A stretch of 38,237 bases of DNA from positions 1 through 38,237 of the forward strand of contig JAUYAR010000140.1 in the NCBI GenBank assembly GCA_030693415.1, read 5' to 3'. Source of the stretch: Candidatus Cloacimonadaceae bacterium. Lineage in GTDB: Bacteria > Cloacimonadota > Cloacimonadia > Cloacimonadales > Cloacimonadaceae. A program made the translations under genes and the position numbers. Below are positions 1 to 9,013 of this stretch, in pieces. How positions within the stretch are numbered: the first letter of the stretch is position 1; each line of letters opens with the position of its first letter. A model generated the notes under the pieces. That model did no database searches. It was not told the origin of the DNA and saw only the letters and a list, made by a program, of their open reading frames with translations.

Positions 1-48
1 ACTCATAAATACTATGTAACTATATATTAGATAATACTCTAGCAATAC

Positions 49-137
49 TGGCTCTCAGTAGCGGAACGAGTGGCTCTATTTTTTGGAGGAGTGGCTCTCA
101 TCAAGCGGAATGGGTGGCTCAGTTACTCCGGAATATC
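49..137. mobile_element. Insertion-sequence end with repeated GGCTC motifs (IS21-like terminal repeats)
   Basis: Two imperfect direct repeats of about 28 bp occupy 49-77 and 92-120. Each has the pattern TGGCTCTCA, then GCGGAA, then GAGTGGCTC or GGGTGGCTC. The tract ends in TCCGGAATATCCA near 137. Multiple terminal repeats of this GGAAT..GGTGGCTC style are characteristic of ends of IS21-family elements; that assignment comes from recall of the motif style, not from a search. No transposase is visible, so only the extreme end would lie in the window, with the body further left. The tract immediately precedes a truncated helicase-like reading frame, so it probably marks an insertion or a deletion scar. 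Confidence 0.45.
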
Positions 138-272
138 CAATTGAACAGAGTTTATGATTCTAAGACTGAGGTCATCATCTATGATTATGTAGATCAGGAA
201 GTTCCGGTTTTGGCTGCTATGTACCAAAAGAGAATTAAAGGGTATTCTGGAATTGGATATTGTTTTAAGTAA
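138..272 (+). pseudogene. 3' remnant of a helicase-like gene
   Basis: A plus-strand frame ending at the TAA at 270-272 encodes about 40 residues after the insertion-sequence end. They include IIYDYVDQEVPVL and MYQKRIKGYSGIGY. The pattern YDYVD..VPVL..M..KR.KGY..IGY resembles the extreme C-terminus of large DEAD/DEAH-type helicases seen in bacterial conflict and restriction loci. That match is from memory and is not confirmed. No start codon or ribosome-binding site precedes it, and the frame upstream runs into the insertion-sequence repeats, so this looks like the surviving tail of a disrupted gene. The following 273-427 shows no convincing gene or RNA. Confidence 0.45.
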
Positions 273-427
273 CATTTTGTTTGAATTGAGCATCTTAACC
301 AACTAGTCGTGTATATTCAATAGACAACACAGGTTGTGACCCACGCTTTTTCTGCATTAGATCAGTTTGCCACAAATCGTGTTTTAAATTCGATTACAAA
401 AATATGGTGGAGTAGCTAAGTTCCTTA

Positions 428-1765
428 TTATTCAATAAATATTTCAATCTCCCAAAGTCCAAGTGTTTTCATTACTGAACTGTAGATACATGCAGAGTTT
501 TCATCTGAGTTCCTCTCCCAAGGGGTATTGGTGCAAACTTCAAGTAATCCACTATTTTCCTTTAGTAACTCACAAGCGCCTATTAATGGACATGATGACT
601 CAATAACATTCTTTGTGTCAGAAATGAAGGAAAAGAAATGTCGGAGTGTTGAGAAAAACCCCTTTGCAATAAAAAAGTATTCATTAAAGAACTTATCATT
701 ATTGTCACCATCAAACACGCCCATTTCGCTAATTGGGTTTTCAACTATGATTGGACATAATCGTTTGATAAACTGATAGAATTTCGCTTGATTAATTACT
801 AAATCACATAGTATATCCCTCTTTTTTTCTCTAATGTCAAAGAGTAATTTAGCAACTATCAAATATGCATCAATAGCCATAATTAGATGAGAATTGAGAT
901 TGTTAGCTTTCAAGTTTTTGTGTTTATCAAGGATATCTAAGTAGAACTCATGTTTGGTTTTTCCTATTGATGATTCTATGGCAAAAACGAATTCAACAAT
1001 TTCAGAATATTGTACAGAAATATCTATTCCTGTATCTTCGTATTTTTCAAGAAGTGCATATAACATTGAAACTGGGTAAAGAGTATCCAGCGCAATATCA
1101 AGAATAATAAACTTGCACTTGTCATCAGCTTTAACTTGTTTGAAATCAAATAGATAATCCACCATAAAGTATGGTAGTAATGGTGGAACCTTAACCACAT
1201 CTGGATGCCCTTTGTCTAATAAGATGCTTTCCGCAATTCTTTGAGCAATATAAGCTTGGCATTCTTGTAAATCACTAATACCGATAAAGTATCTACGTTC
1301 ACCTAAAAATGCTGAAAACTGGATATCTACATAATGCTCCTCAATATTTATAATCCCGATGTCATGAACATCAATTTGTTTATTATTGAGTATACCAGTT
1401 GATACGACTTTACAACTAAAACCTCTTTCTAATGGCGCTATAGCCTTGATTTGATCGATAAGTCGCCCATTATCGGGAGAGTCGAAATACAAAAAGAGGT
1501 TTCTATGCTTGTCATAATTATCTGATTTGATGATCGAAACTTGCCTATCAGTTATAATAGTATCTTTAACAAAGGAAAGTACATCATCGATAAAAGAGAG
1601 AAATCCCATTACTGACGAACAATAAGCGAAATCCTGGATAAAATGTATATATTCATGTAAAAAAACTGGATAATCTTGGTATGATAGCCTATCATCTTTA
1701 TCAAAGGCGATCTCAAAGAGGTGCATAGTGAAAGACAATGGTCTATATTGAGCTATGGTTGGCAT
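428..1765 (-). CDS. Unrecognised 445-aa protein with an HExxH metal-binding motif
   Basis: The protein is not assignable to a named family. The clearest landmark is HEYIH at residues 37-41, within FLHEYIHFIQ. This is an HExxH zinc-metallopeptidase-like motif in a hydrophobic helix near the N-terminus. A third zinc ligand could not be identified with confidence, so protease activity is only a possibility. There is no signal peptide or clear membrane segment, so it is probably cytoplasmic. The ATG start is supported by a GGAG seven bases upstream. It lies on the same strand as the RT-nitrilase gene and 258 bp downstream of it, so it may be a separately expressed or loosely linked member of the same defence cassette. 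Its AT-rich composition matches the neighbours. Confidence 0.8.
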   Translation of the reverse strand: MPTIAQYRPLSFTMHLFEIAFDKDDRLSYQDYPVFLHEYIHFIQDFAYCSSVMGFLSFIDDVLSFVKDTIITDRQVSIIKSDNYDKHRNLFLYFDSPDNGRLIDQIKAIAPLERGFSCKVVSTGILNNKQIDVHDIGIINIEEHYVDIQFSAFLGERRYFIGISDLQECQAYIAQRIAESILLDKGHPDVVKVPPLLPYFMVDYLFDFKQVKADDKCKFIILDIALDTLYPVSMLYALLEKYEDTGIDISVQYSEIVEFVFAIESSIGKTKHEFYLDILDKHKNLKANNLNSHLIMAIDAYLIVAKLLFDIREKKRDILCDLVINQAKFYQFIKRLCPIIVENPISEMGVFDGDNNDKFFNEYFFIAKGFFSTLRHFFSFISDTKNVIESSCPLIGACELLKENSGLLEVCTNTPWERNSDENSACIYSSVMKTLGLWEIEIFIE

Positions 1766-2023
1766 AATTTACTCCTACTAAGATTTCTAACCTATTCATA
1801 CAATCTTCTTACTATCTAATCATGCTCTGGATCATTTACGCTAAATGACCTAATGTAGGTTTCAAATCTGTCAATCATTTCCGACTTTGATTGGTTTAAT
1901 ACTGCTATCAAAAGTGCCATATTGATAGTCTTCTATATTAAGTACATTGCTAATGAATGCATTCATAAGATTTCAGTATTTTTTGAGGAATTCGAGTGTG
2001 ATTGCATGCCAATATTCACTACT
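1766..2023 (-). other. 258-bp gap downstream of the RT-nitrilase gene; possible micro-ORFs
   Basis: This is the longest gap inside the accessory minus-strand block. It contains a perfect 14-bp palindrome, ATGAATGCATTCAT (1953-1966). It also has two overlapping minus-strand micro-ORFs. The more gene-like one runs from ATG at 1920 to TAG at 1816-1818 and encodes 34 residues, beginning MALLIAVLNQ and ending NDPEHD. Neither has a strong ribosome-binding site. It could be decayed coding sequence, the leader of the HExxH gene, or an RNA connected with the reverse transcriptase. No rho-independent terminator was recognised. Confidence 0.3.
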
Positions 2024-5000
2024 TCATCTTGCAGGTGGGGTTTTCCAACTCATTCTATGTGGAGAAATCACAGGAGGTGGAGCATTCCACCGATTAAGGA
2101 AATCTCCGATATCATCAATTTCAAGAAAAGCAACCGATGCCTGTGGTTGACCATGTAGGTGAAATATCTCTTTGTTGTAATCTTCTCTAAATGGGGCATA
2201 TGCGCTACTCCCACCATAGCTGCCATTGTTTGCAACAATTACCATTTGATACATGTGATAGTGTAGAGCTAGTGCCATTTGGTCATAAGTCTTTACGTCT
2301 TGATTGAAAGAGGGAATTATATACACATCAGATTCCTCTCTTAGATCTGCTGCGAGTCGAATATCAGTTGCATCGTAGCAAATTGACGCAGTTAGTTTCA
2401 ATGGTTCTTCCCCTTCTTTCCACAAATAATGCACTATCCATTGACACGGTCTGAAAGGTCTGATATGAGTTTGAGTGCGATTGAACCTAATAATTTCATG
2501 AGGTGATAAGTTACCCTTACCTTGTCGTCTAATAACAACCTGAAGTCCTCCCTGTGGTGTCTGAGTTGGAATTATCCATAACGCAGAATTTACAAGTGGT
2601 TGATTGGGCTCTGTTTCAGTATAATTCATCCCAGCTAATATCACGGTTTTGCGGTCTCGTGCAAACGGAACAAGACTTTGAAATATATCCTGGGGATGAA
2701 TTGATAACTCTGGGAAAATCAGTAAGTCTAAACGTGAGCTACGACTGCGATGTGTCTCTCTCAAGTCTAATAATTTTTTCACAGCAGCAAGAGAAGCGAC
2801 TAAATGATTTCTATGACAACGGCGAACCATAGAATCAGAAAATGTTAAATCAATATTGTTAAAACAATCGCTATTCGGAATTACCTTTTGCACAATACAA
2901 GCTCGTAATGGCCGAGTTCCATCTTGTAAACTTCTGAAAGGTGGAGCGCTAACCGGCATCATAAGAACCGATGACTGATGGCCAAGCTTATCTTTAAGGT
3001 TTTTGAACCTTAAATCAATCTGATGTAGTGTTTCGGAGATACCTTTATTTATCCAAACATCAAATGAACTTTCATTACAACCAGGCCATTGTAATAGAGA
3101 GAAGAGTAATTTCTCTGTCCAATCAGATATCGGAAGCCAATCGGCTCCGAAAGCTGAAAAACCACTATATAACCCATGATCTCGTTGATACCAATGGCTC
3201 TCTGGGATACGATAGATAGGAAGATTTTCCTTCCAAGACAATCTCTTAACACTTCTTGAATAGTCATATTGTCTTGTTAGCAAAAAGCGGATAAGGTATG
3301 CAAGATTAAATCGCCATGAATCTTCAACTGTACACCAAAGGGGTGGTGTGTACATTGAATTGATGTCATGTGTTAAGTTTAAATCAACATCTATCTTTTC
3401 AAAGTACTCCGTATTGTCATTATTGAAAGCTATGTTGACTGCACCAGGTGAGATCACGTATTTTCTATTTGTCTCAAAGCTCATATACAAATTTAGAAAT
3501 AGAATGGAGAACTTTAGAATCGATAACTCATTAATGCACTTTATAGATTCAGAGTTATCTGAAACAAAGTTCATTAAGTTTGCATAACCTGGGGTGACAC
3601 TAACTTTATCATTTCGCAGCAAATCAGATGATCTTTTATTAAGAGTTAAATTTGCCCCGGGTTGTGATAGCAATTCTAATGCGAAAGAAGGATCTCTTTC
3701 GAGGATATGTTCAAATCTGTTCGTTGTAAGAAGTGGTGTAATTAACTCTCTGGCATCACCTTCATTAAGGTGTGATCTTCTGGCAAGTATTGCATACATT
3801 GCAAAATCACGATCAGACTTTCCAATGCTGTTCCCTTGAAGCAATAGAACCATTCTTTTATAGTGCTTTGTTTCTTTGGTTTTCCCTTCTCTACTTATGG
3901 GAACATCGTTTGGGGAAAACGCAAGTAAAAATAGAAGAATCTGTTGCTTTAAATACCATGGAATTGATTGGGTTGGTAAATTTAAAATACGAATTCCTTC
4001 TGTTTTTAGTGCTTCTCGATATTTTGATATGTCAATATTTTCAGGAAATGACTCTTGATTCTCAATAAATCCAGTTTCAGAAGCACCAGCTCTGAATATT
4101 TCTGATAGGCAATACCAAGCAACTCTACGTTTGCTCTTACGTCCACCACCTTTGAGTGTGTATTGACGAAGAAGATGGAGTACAGTATTCAAAATGGCCA
4201 CATCGGGACAAATATCTAGCCCCACTCTTAATAATCTAACATTTGAAGGGTCTTCAATCCAATTTTCTATCAAACCTAATGCGAATATTTTCGCTTCTTC
4301 ATCTAATTCCTGTCTTGTAAACCTAACAACGCTATCTTGATCATTAAGTTGTTCTTCACAGAAACCGCATTGTTCCACCTTATCAAAAAGCAAAAGTCGT
4401 AGTGAACGATAAGTGCTTCTATAACGATGAGCAGAAAAACGGGCAACAGTATCATCGTGCACATCTGGTACTGGTGCAAACTGAAAAGATTGATTATCTA
4501 GACGCCCATCGGAAAATCGAGATTGAGAACGAAGCAGTCCTTGTATAGCAGATAGAACCTCTAATCCCCCCTTTGAATCAAATCCTCCAGAAATCCCATG
4601 TTGAATTTGCTGCATTCGCTTACTTTGTCTTACTAATGGACGTTTGTCTCCGAAAACATCTATAACTTTAGTTTTGTCAGAAGATACCTTCAATCCTGAA
4701 GCATGTATGTTTAAACCATCCTCCAGCCAAGAAACGATATCAGCTTTAATACTATCTAGACTGGGGGTTTCTTCAACGGATAACACAATTCTGAGATCGT
4801 CAACATACCGGCATACATCTAAAACCTTTATGTCCGGTTTGATAAGAGTATTGAAAGATGCTCTAAGAAATTCATCAAAATCTTTGAGTATAACATTTGA
4901 TAAAAAACCGCTTGCAACAAGACCCTGAGGTAAGGCTATGTTTATAAATCCTTCTAATTCTGAGCATTTAATGTAATCCTCTACACATTGAATGTTTGAC

Positions 5001-5734
5001 TTCTCTTTATTCCATTCCCAGTTAAACACTCGCCTTATTAATGCTATGAATTGAGGATCAGCTTCGGCACCTAACAATCCGATTATTTTATTGTGAAGCA
5101 ATTCTGGACTCACTCGATCATAGAATTTTGAAAGATCTGATTGAACGATGTAGATTCTTCTATCCCCTTGATGCTCACTTGCGACAACATCAGATCTTTC
5201 AATGAATTTATTATAATCCTGGTAATAGGAACGGTAAAGCTTTGTAGAACCCCAATGATGAAGTAATTCGCCATTATCTCCAGTGCTACAATACAAGCGG
5301 TTTCCATAAGAAATTGTCTGCTTTCTTTCTTCAGACTTATCTAATGAGACTATTGGGCTTCCTTGTAATTGTTCCATTTGATCAGCCAAGCATAACATAA
5401 TGGCAGTTGCCAGAACTTGATCTTCGATGCAAACATGCGCTAAAGGCCTTAGTTTTGTTGAGATGTTACTTCTAGGCACCCACTTGTTATGCTCATTAAT
5501 ATGCCAACACTGGCTTTTGGGTGCAGGCACAATTTTTAGGGGTTCATTCCTCCAAGTAGGAATTCTATCAGATAACTGATTAATAAAATTAGGTAAGTCA
5601 ACCGATGCCAGATCAAGTTCCAATGAATCAGCATACCAATTGTGGTAGCGAATATATGAAGCTGTTTTCTTCCAGGCTTGAATGAGAAACTCAGGTCGTT
5701 TAAGGTAACTAATACTTGGGATTGGATGTTGCAC
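2024..5734 (-). CDS. Defence-associated reverse transcriptase fused to a nitrilase domain (DRT1/UG1-like)
   Basis: This 1236-residue fusion has an N-terminal reverse transcriptase. Motif A is SDLSKFYDRVS with catalytic D200, motif B is ALPQGLVASG at about 268-277, and motif C is YVDD at 310-313. A helical region of unknown role spans roughly 400-920. The C-terminus is a carbon-nitrogen hydrolase domain (about 940-1215) with all three catalytic positions: E1009 in FPE, K1073 in GKGNLSPHE and C1119 in SICYDATD. RT-nitrilase fusions of this size are known as class 1 UG reverse transcriptases, including DRT1, which act in phage defence. The nitrilase substrate is unknown. The start is GTG at 5732-5734, four bases after GGAGG. 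It lies 69 bp downstream of the 545-aa gene, in the same orientation as BREX. The exact UG subgroup cannot be set from the sequence alone. Confidence 0.88.
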   Translation of the reverse strand: MQHPIPSISYLKRPEFLIQAWKKTASYIRYHNWYADSLELDLASVDLPNFINQLSDRIPTWRNEPLKIVPAPKSQCWHINEHNKWVPRSNISTKLRPLAHVCIEDQVLATAIMLCLADQMEQLQGSPIVSLDKSEERKQTISYGNRLYCSTGDNGELLHHWGSTKLYRSYYQDYNKFIERSDVVASEHQGDRRIYIVQSDLSKFYDRVSPELLHNKIIGLLGAEADPQFIALIRRVFNWEWNKEKSNIQCVEDYIKCSELEGFINIALPQGLVASGFLSNVILKDFDEFLRASFNTLIKPDIKVLDVCRYVDDLRIVLSVEETPSLDSIKADIVSWLEDGLNIHASGLKVSSDKTKVIDVFGDKRPLVRQSKRMQQIQHGISGGFDSKGGLEVLSAIQGLLRSQSRFSDGRLDNQSFQFAPVPDVHDDTVARFSAHRYRSTYRSLRLLLFDKVEQCGFCEEQLNDQDSVVRFTRQELDEEAKIFALGLIENWIEDPSNVRLLRVGLDICPDVAILNTVLHLLRQYTLKGGGRKSKRRVAWYCLSEIFRAGASETGFIENQESFPENIDISKYREALKTEGIRILNLPTQSIPWYLKQQILLFLLAFSPNDVPISREGKTKETKHYKRMVLLLQGNSIGKSDRDFAMYAILARRSHLNEGDARELITPLLTTNRFEHILERDPSFALELLSQPGANLTLNKRSSDLLRNDKVSVTPGYANLMNFVSDNSESIKCINELSILKFSILFLNLYMSFETNRKYVISPGAVNIAFNNDNTEYFEKIDVDLNLTHDINSMYTPPLWCTVEDSWRFNLAYLIRFLLTRQYDYSRSVKRLSWKENLPIYRIPESHWYQRDHGLYSGFSAFGADWLPISDWTEKLLFSLLQWPGCNESSFDVWINKGISETLHQIDLRFKNLKDKLGHQSSVLMMPVSAPPFRSLQDGTRPLRACIVQKVIPNSDCFNNIDLTFSDSMVRRCHRNHLVASLAAVKKLLDLRETHRSRSSRLDLLIFPELSIHPQDIFQSLVPFARDRKTVILAGMNYTETEPNQPLVNSALWIIPTQTPQGGLQVVIRRQGKGNLSPHEIIRFNRTQTHIRPFRPCQWIVHYLWKEGEEPLKLTASICYDATDIRLAADLREESDVYIIPSFNQDVKTYDQMALALHYHMYQMVIVANNGSYGGSSAYAPFREDYNKEIFHLHGQPQASVAFLEIDDIGDFLNRWNAPPPVISPHRMSWKTPPAR

Positions 5735-5803
5735 ATAACCTCCAAAAATGCAATAAGATTTCTTTGCCCAAATGGAAATGTTTTAATCGTGAATTCGAGT
5801 AGT

Positions 5804-7441
5804 TCACTTTTTAATTGTTTCCCATCTTTCATAGGGCCAGACAGCTGTCTTATATTCTGAGAGCTTTGAATGAATATGTTCTGCAACTGTGCTATAGGTG
5901 GATTCAAACAATTTGCACAGATACAAGTTAATGAAGTACTTGGGTAATGTGATATAATTCATGTTGAATTCATATTCTGGATTCCATATATACTCTTCTT
6001 CTTCTGCAACAGCAATATATGGATATAGAACTGTATCAGTGATAGTACTTACAATATCTTTCCATCTTTCCAAATCTTTGTCTTCCAACCCAGTAATTCG
6101 AACAATTGATAAAAGGACAAGCAAGAAAAACTCAACAAATTCCGCAGCAACTCTTGATGCATCATAACCACAATAAAAATACTGCTTGTAATCAAAACAT
6201 AGACCTTGAAGTTTTTTTCTTGAAATCGAGTCATCTTTAAGCAATAGATAGCATAATACGGTTAACAAGTTCTGATATACTGAATCCAAAGTAAAGAAAT
6301 TGAATACAGTTGTGCTGTTTTTATTGATAATCAATTTCTGTATTAGGATTTCTGGTTTACTAATTGCATCAAAGGTACTATTGCAAAAGATTGACCTTAT
6401 GGGCAGTGGTATTAGATTCAAATCACATTTATCTCCATCAACTTTAGTAATCTCTAATACAAGGCTTGAGATAGTAATGTAATCTTCTGGGAATTCTAAT
6501 CCAGTAAGCCATTTTGATATGTTATCACTTGTGAGATGGTTGGCAAATGCATTGATGAAATCTAAGTATATGGGACTAAGATTTGAATGAGGATTGTTAC
6601 TCTGTGGCTTTGTTTTCTCAAGGATTATGCGATTAATAAGCTTCTTGCCACCATGGTTCCAATGAGTTAACAATAATGAATCAGCAACCTCAAAGTTAAA
6701 CCATTCTAATGCTTCAGGATGATATAGATTCTCAATTACATAGGCTATAATGAAAGCGATTTCTTTTTCGGATAAAGTATCCAATTCCTTTATGTCATCC
6801 TTATTTAAATGTATTTCCAAGCCATAGAAGTCAATTAGTATTGCAAGGATAACTGGAGGGATTTTGGGTACCCATCTAAAATCTAGTTTCATTTTCTGTG
6901 AAACAAGCATAATAATAGAGTTATATGATAATGCATGAGAGTCTAAATATGCTGTACTTCGAAACAACCGGCTCCATTCATCAACAGTTTTTGGGTTCTT
7001 ATCAATATTTGTATTTTGCTTATAGAGTACTTCTGAAAGAGAATTGATTAGAATAAGGAAAATGCTATTGCTTCTATCATTTCCAATTCTATCAACAAAC
7101 ATATTTACCATTTCGCTCTTATAATCACCTCTGTAACTACTCCTTAGGATTAATATGAATATGTTTCCAAGAGCAATATGGTTATCTATGAAATTATCAG
7201 TTAAGGCTAACAATATGTCAGAGTAATTTTTTAACACTAGTTCTGACTCATCATTTTCGTCTTCTAAACATATATACCCCAGATTGTAATCGAAAGGATA
7301 TCTGTAGGTCACCTTATCATGTATAGAAAACGAAATGTTGTTACTAATTGGCTTTTGAGATGCTAACTCAATTATGATATCCCATTTTAGCATTGTATTG
7401 TTAGCCAGATATTCGGATAGTACTCTATAAAGATTATCCAT
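5804..7441 (-). CDS. Unrecognised 545-aa, mostly helical protein of the RT cassette
   Basis: No catalytic motif or named domain was recognised. The protein is rich in Leu, Ile and Asn, predicted largely helical and without a signal peptide. Short hydrophobic stretches (for example FFLLVLLSIVRI) look like buried helices rather than clear transmembrane spans. It could be a scaffold or sensor subunit, but that is speculation. The ATG at 7439-7441 overlaps the end of the preceding gene by 8 bases, and GAGG lies seven bases upstream inside that gene. Translation is therefore probably coupled to the 208-aa gene. The RT-nitrilase gene follows 69 bp later. The conserved-looking tight order argues for joint function with the RT, though this rests on one locus. 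Confidence 0.75.
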   Translation of the reverse strand: MDNLYRVLSEYLANNTMLKWDIIIELASQKPISNNISFSIHDKVTYRYPFDYNLGYICLEDENDESELVLKNYSDILLALTDNFIDNHIALGNIFILILRSSYRGDYKSEMVNMFVDRIGNDRSNSIFLILINSLSEVLYKQNTNIDKNPKTVDEWSRLFRSTAYLDSHALSYNSIIMLVSQKMKLDFRWVPKIPPVILAILIDFYGLEIHLNKDDIKELDTLSEKEIAFIIAYVIENLYHPEALEWFNFEVADSLLLTHWNHGGKKLINRIILEKTKPQSNNPHSNLSPIYLDFINAFANHLTSDNISKWLTGLEFPEDYITISSLVLEITKVDGDKCDLNLIPLPIRSIFCNSTFDAISKPEILIQKLIINKNSTTVFNFFTLDSVYQNLLTVLCYLLLKDDSISRKKLQGLCFDYKQYFYCGYDASRVAAEFVEFFLLVLLSIVRITGLEDKDLERWKDIVSTITDTVLYPYIAVAEEEEYIWNPEYEFNMNYITLPKYFINLYLCKLFESTYSTVAEHIHSKLSEYKTAVWPYERWETIKK

Positions 7442-8060
7442 TCAAAACCTCATTAATGCTTTTTGCCCCACTTAACAGATTTATGTATTTGGAACAAATC
7501 ATTGCACATTGCAATTCATCATTTACAGGTACTATATCTACTTCTTTTATATTTCCGATACTATTCGTTACCACTATAGGTTTCAGCAGTGATGAAGATC
7601 CATCACTTGTATCTCGTGAAAAATAATATCTATTATGAAATTCATCATTTGAGGCAACGAAATCTACAAAATTTGGATACAACTTTTTGGGAGGCATAAT
7701 TCCATTCAAATATATCGGATACCTAGTGTATAAATCTTCCAGTTTAGTTAGAACACTGCTATTGTCTTTTATAATCTGAGTTTTTGCACGTTTCGGATAT
7801 CCGCATATCGTAAACTTTACAGTAAAGTCAGATTCAAATAGATATCTTCCTATCGCATTAATAAATGCCCTTTGATCCTCGAAAACCATACTTAGCGCAT
7901 TAGTAGCATCATGCTCTTGAATTGGTCCGATAAAATAAGGATCAAAAATAATTATATCAGGGCCAAGGAAATTGAATAAATCGTAGAAAATATCACTCAA
8001 TGCCATGTATGCATCATTATCAGAGAAATAGTTGCTTTTATACCATGTAATAGGTTTCAT
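7434..8060 (-). CDS. Unrecognised 208-aa protein, possibly PLD-like fold
   Basis: The N-terminal half contains a hydrophobic strand followed by acidic and aromatic residues (IIIFDPYFIG, about residues 36-45). The C-terminal half contains EFHNRYYFSRD. A DPYF strand followed later by F-H-[DN]-R-Y-x-[FIV] is reminiscent of compact phospholipase-D-like modules found in defence proteins. No full HxK motif is present, so this is only a suggestion and catalysis should not be assumed. The start lies 5 bp after the stop of the 291-aa gene, with a weak AAGG upstream. The 3' end overlaps the 545-aa gene by 8 bp. These couplings put it in the middle of a three-gene unit. Confidence 0.72.
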   Translation of the reverse strand: MKPITWYKSNYFSDNDAYMALSDIFYDLFNFLGPDIIIFDPYFIGPIQEHDATNALSMVFEDQRAFINAIGRYLFESDFTVKFTICGYPKRAKTQIIKDNSSVLTKLEDLYTRYPIYLNGIMPPKKLYPNFVDFVASNDEFHNRYYFSRDTSDGSSSLLKPIVVTNSIGNIKEVDIVPVNDELQCAMICSKYINLLSGAKSINEVLNG

Positions 8061-8065
8061 ACAAT

Positions 8066-8941
8066 TTATACCTTATTTGTTCTATGAAATGAACGACCAT
8101 ATGCATCAATCATTGTGTTAGAAATGATATTCATATTTAAAACAACATCTTGTATAAGAGTAAAAGAAATACATCTCTCAAGTTTTTCATTGATATAATA
8201 ATAGAGGTTTCCACTTGCAATAAAGTCATTTAAGTCCGCTATGAATAAACCTGAGCTTGTGTTTATTGCACCTTCTCCCTTGTACTCATCTTCATCATTA
8301 GTGATCTTAATTGTATACTTTTTATTGTTGTCAAAACTCTCTTGCACAAATCCGATTATCTGTTTGCTTCCTTGTCCCTTTACTGAAGCAGTGTGTACTC
8401 CTCTAAAGGAAATGTCCTTTTGTCTTTGGAGATTTATAGCGATTTGATTAGATTGGATGTAAGTTAGATATTGTAGAGGAGTAAGAATTCCGATTGGTTT
8501 GATGAAATCCGTATCTTCACTAGCGTAACCACACAACAAATTCCAATTCTCTTCAATCCGCAACTCAATAGGAAAATAATCCGAAACATCACAAAAATAA
8601 GATACGGAAGACAAAATAAGATTCGAATCTTGCATTTCTTTTCGAGTTACATTGGGTACTTGAAAAGTAACATCGTTTCCATTAATATCAACTGGAGTTT
8701 TATTGATAATAGAATAGAAAATAGCTTCAGCTTCCTTATCATTGCAAAATGCTACATGTTGATTAATACTCAATTGTCCTGATAATCTATGTGCTTTACC
8801 TTTCCAGAACCAATATACGTCGTCATTCTTACAAAAATCATTAATGGGTTTTCTATATAGGAAAATAAGTCTCTCTTCATTGGAACCTATTAATTCTTGT
8901 GTTAACAGGAGTATTACATTCATATTGGGTTCAGTTTTCAT
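8066..8941 (-). CDS. Unrecognised 291-aa protein, first gene after brxL
   Basis: No recognised domain. The sequence looks globular, mixed alpha/beta and soluble, with no signal peptide, membrane span or cysteine cluster. The ATG at 8939-8941 is preceded by GAGG about ten bases upstream. The gene begins 72 bp after the brxL stop, and no terminator-like hairpin with a T-run lies between them. Read-through from the BREX operon is therefore possible. Only 5 bp separate it from the next gene. It is visibly more AT-rich than pglX, pglZ and brxL. That fits a cassette acquired separately and appended to BREX. Confidence 0.75.
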   Translation of the reverse strand: MKTEPNMNVILLLTQELIGSNEERLIFLYRKPINDFCKNDDVYWFWKGKAHRLSGQLSINQHVAFCNDKEAEAIFYSIINKTPVDINGNDVTFQVPNVTRKEMQDSNLILSSVSYFCDVSDYFPIELRIEENWNLLCGYASEDTDFIKPIGILTPLQYLTYIQSNQIAINLQRQKDISFRGVHTASVKGQGSKQIIGFVQESFDNNKKYTIKITNDEDEYKGEGAINTSSGLFIADLNDFIASGNLYYYINEKLERCISFTLIQDVVLNMNIISNTMIDAYGRSFHRTNKV

Positions 8942-9013
8942 GACACATAACCTCGATTTAGTTCAGTGGTGTATCACCAAGTTTGTTAGTATTAGAAGGT
9001 ATTACAGAACTCA

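Noticed and set aside
325-345. TGTGACCCACGCTT near the left edge as the missing second end of the Mu-like element
   Set aside because: It resembles TGTGACCCGCTT at 27865 for about 12 bases but lacks the TGTCCAAGCG cluster and any flanking duplication, so the match is too weak.
5732-8955. Shared GAGGTTATGTG before the RT gene and before the 291-aa gene as a common regulatory element
   Set aside because: The identity is only 11 bases and consists mostly of the ribosome-binding site and start region; flanking bases differ.
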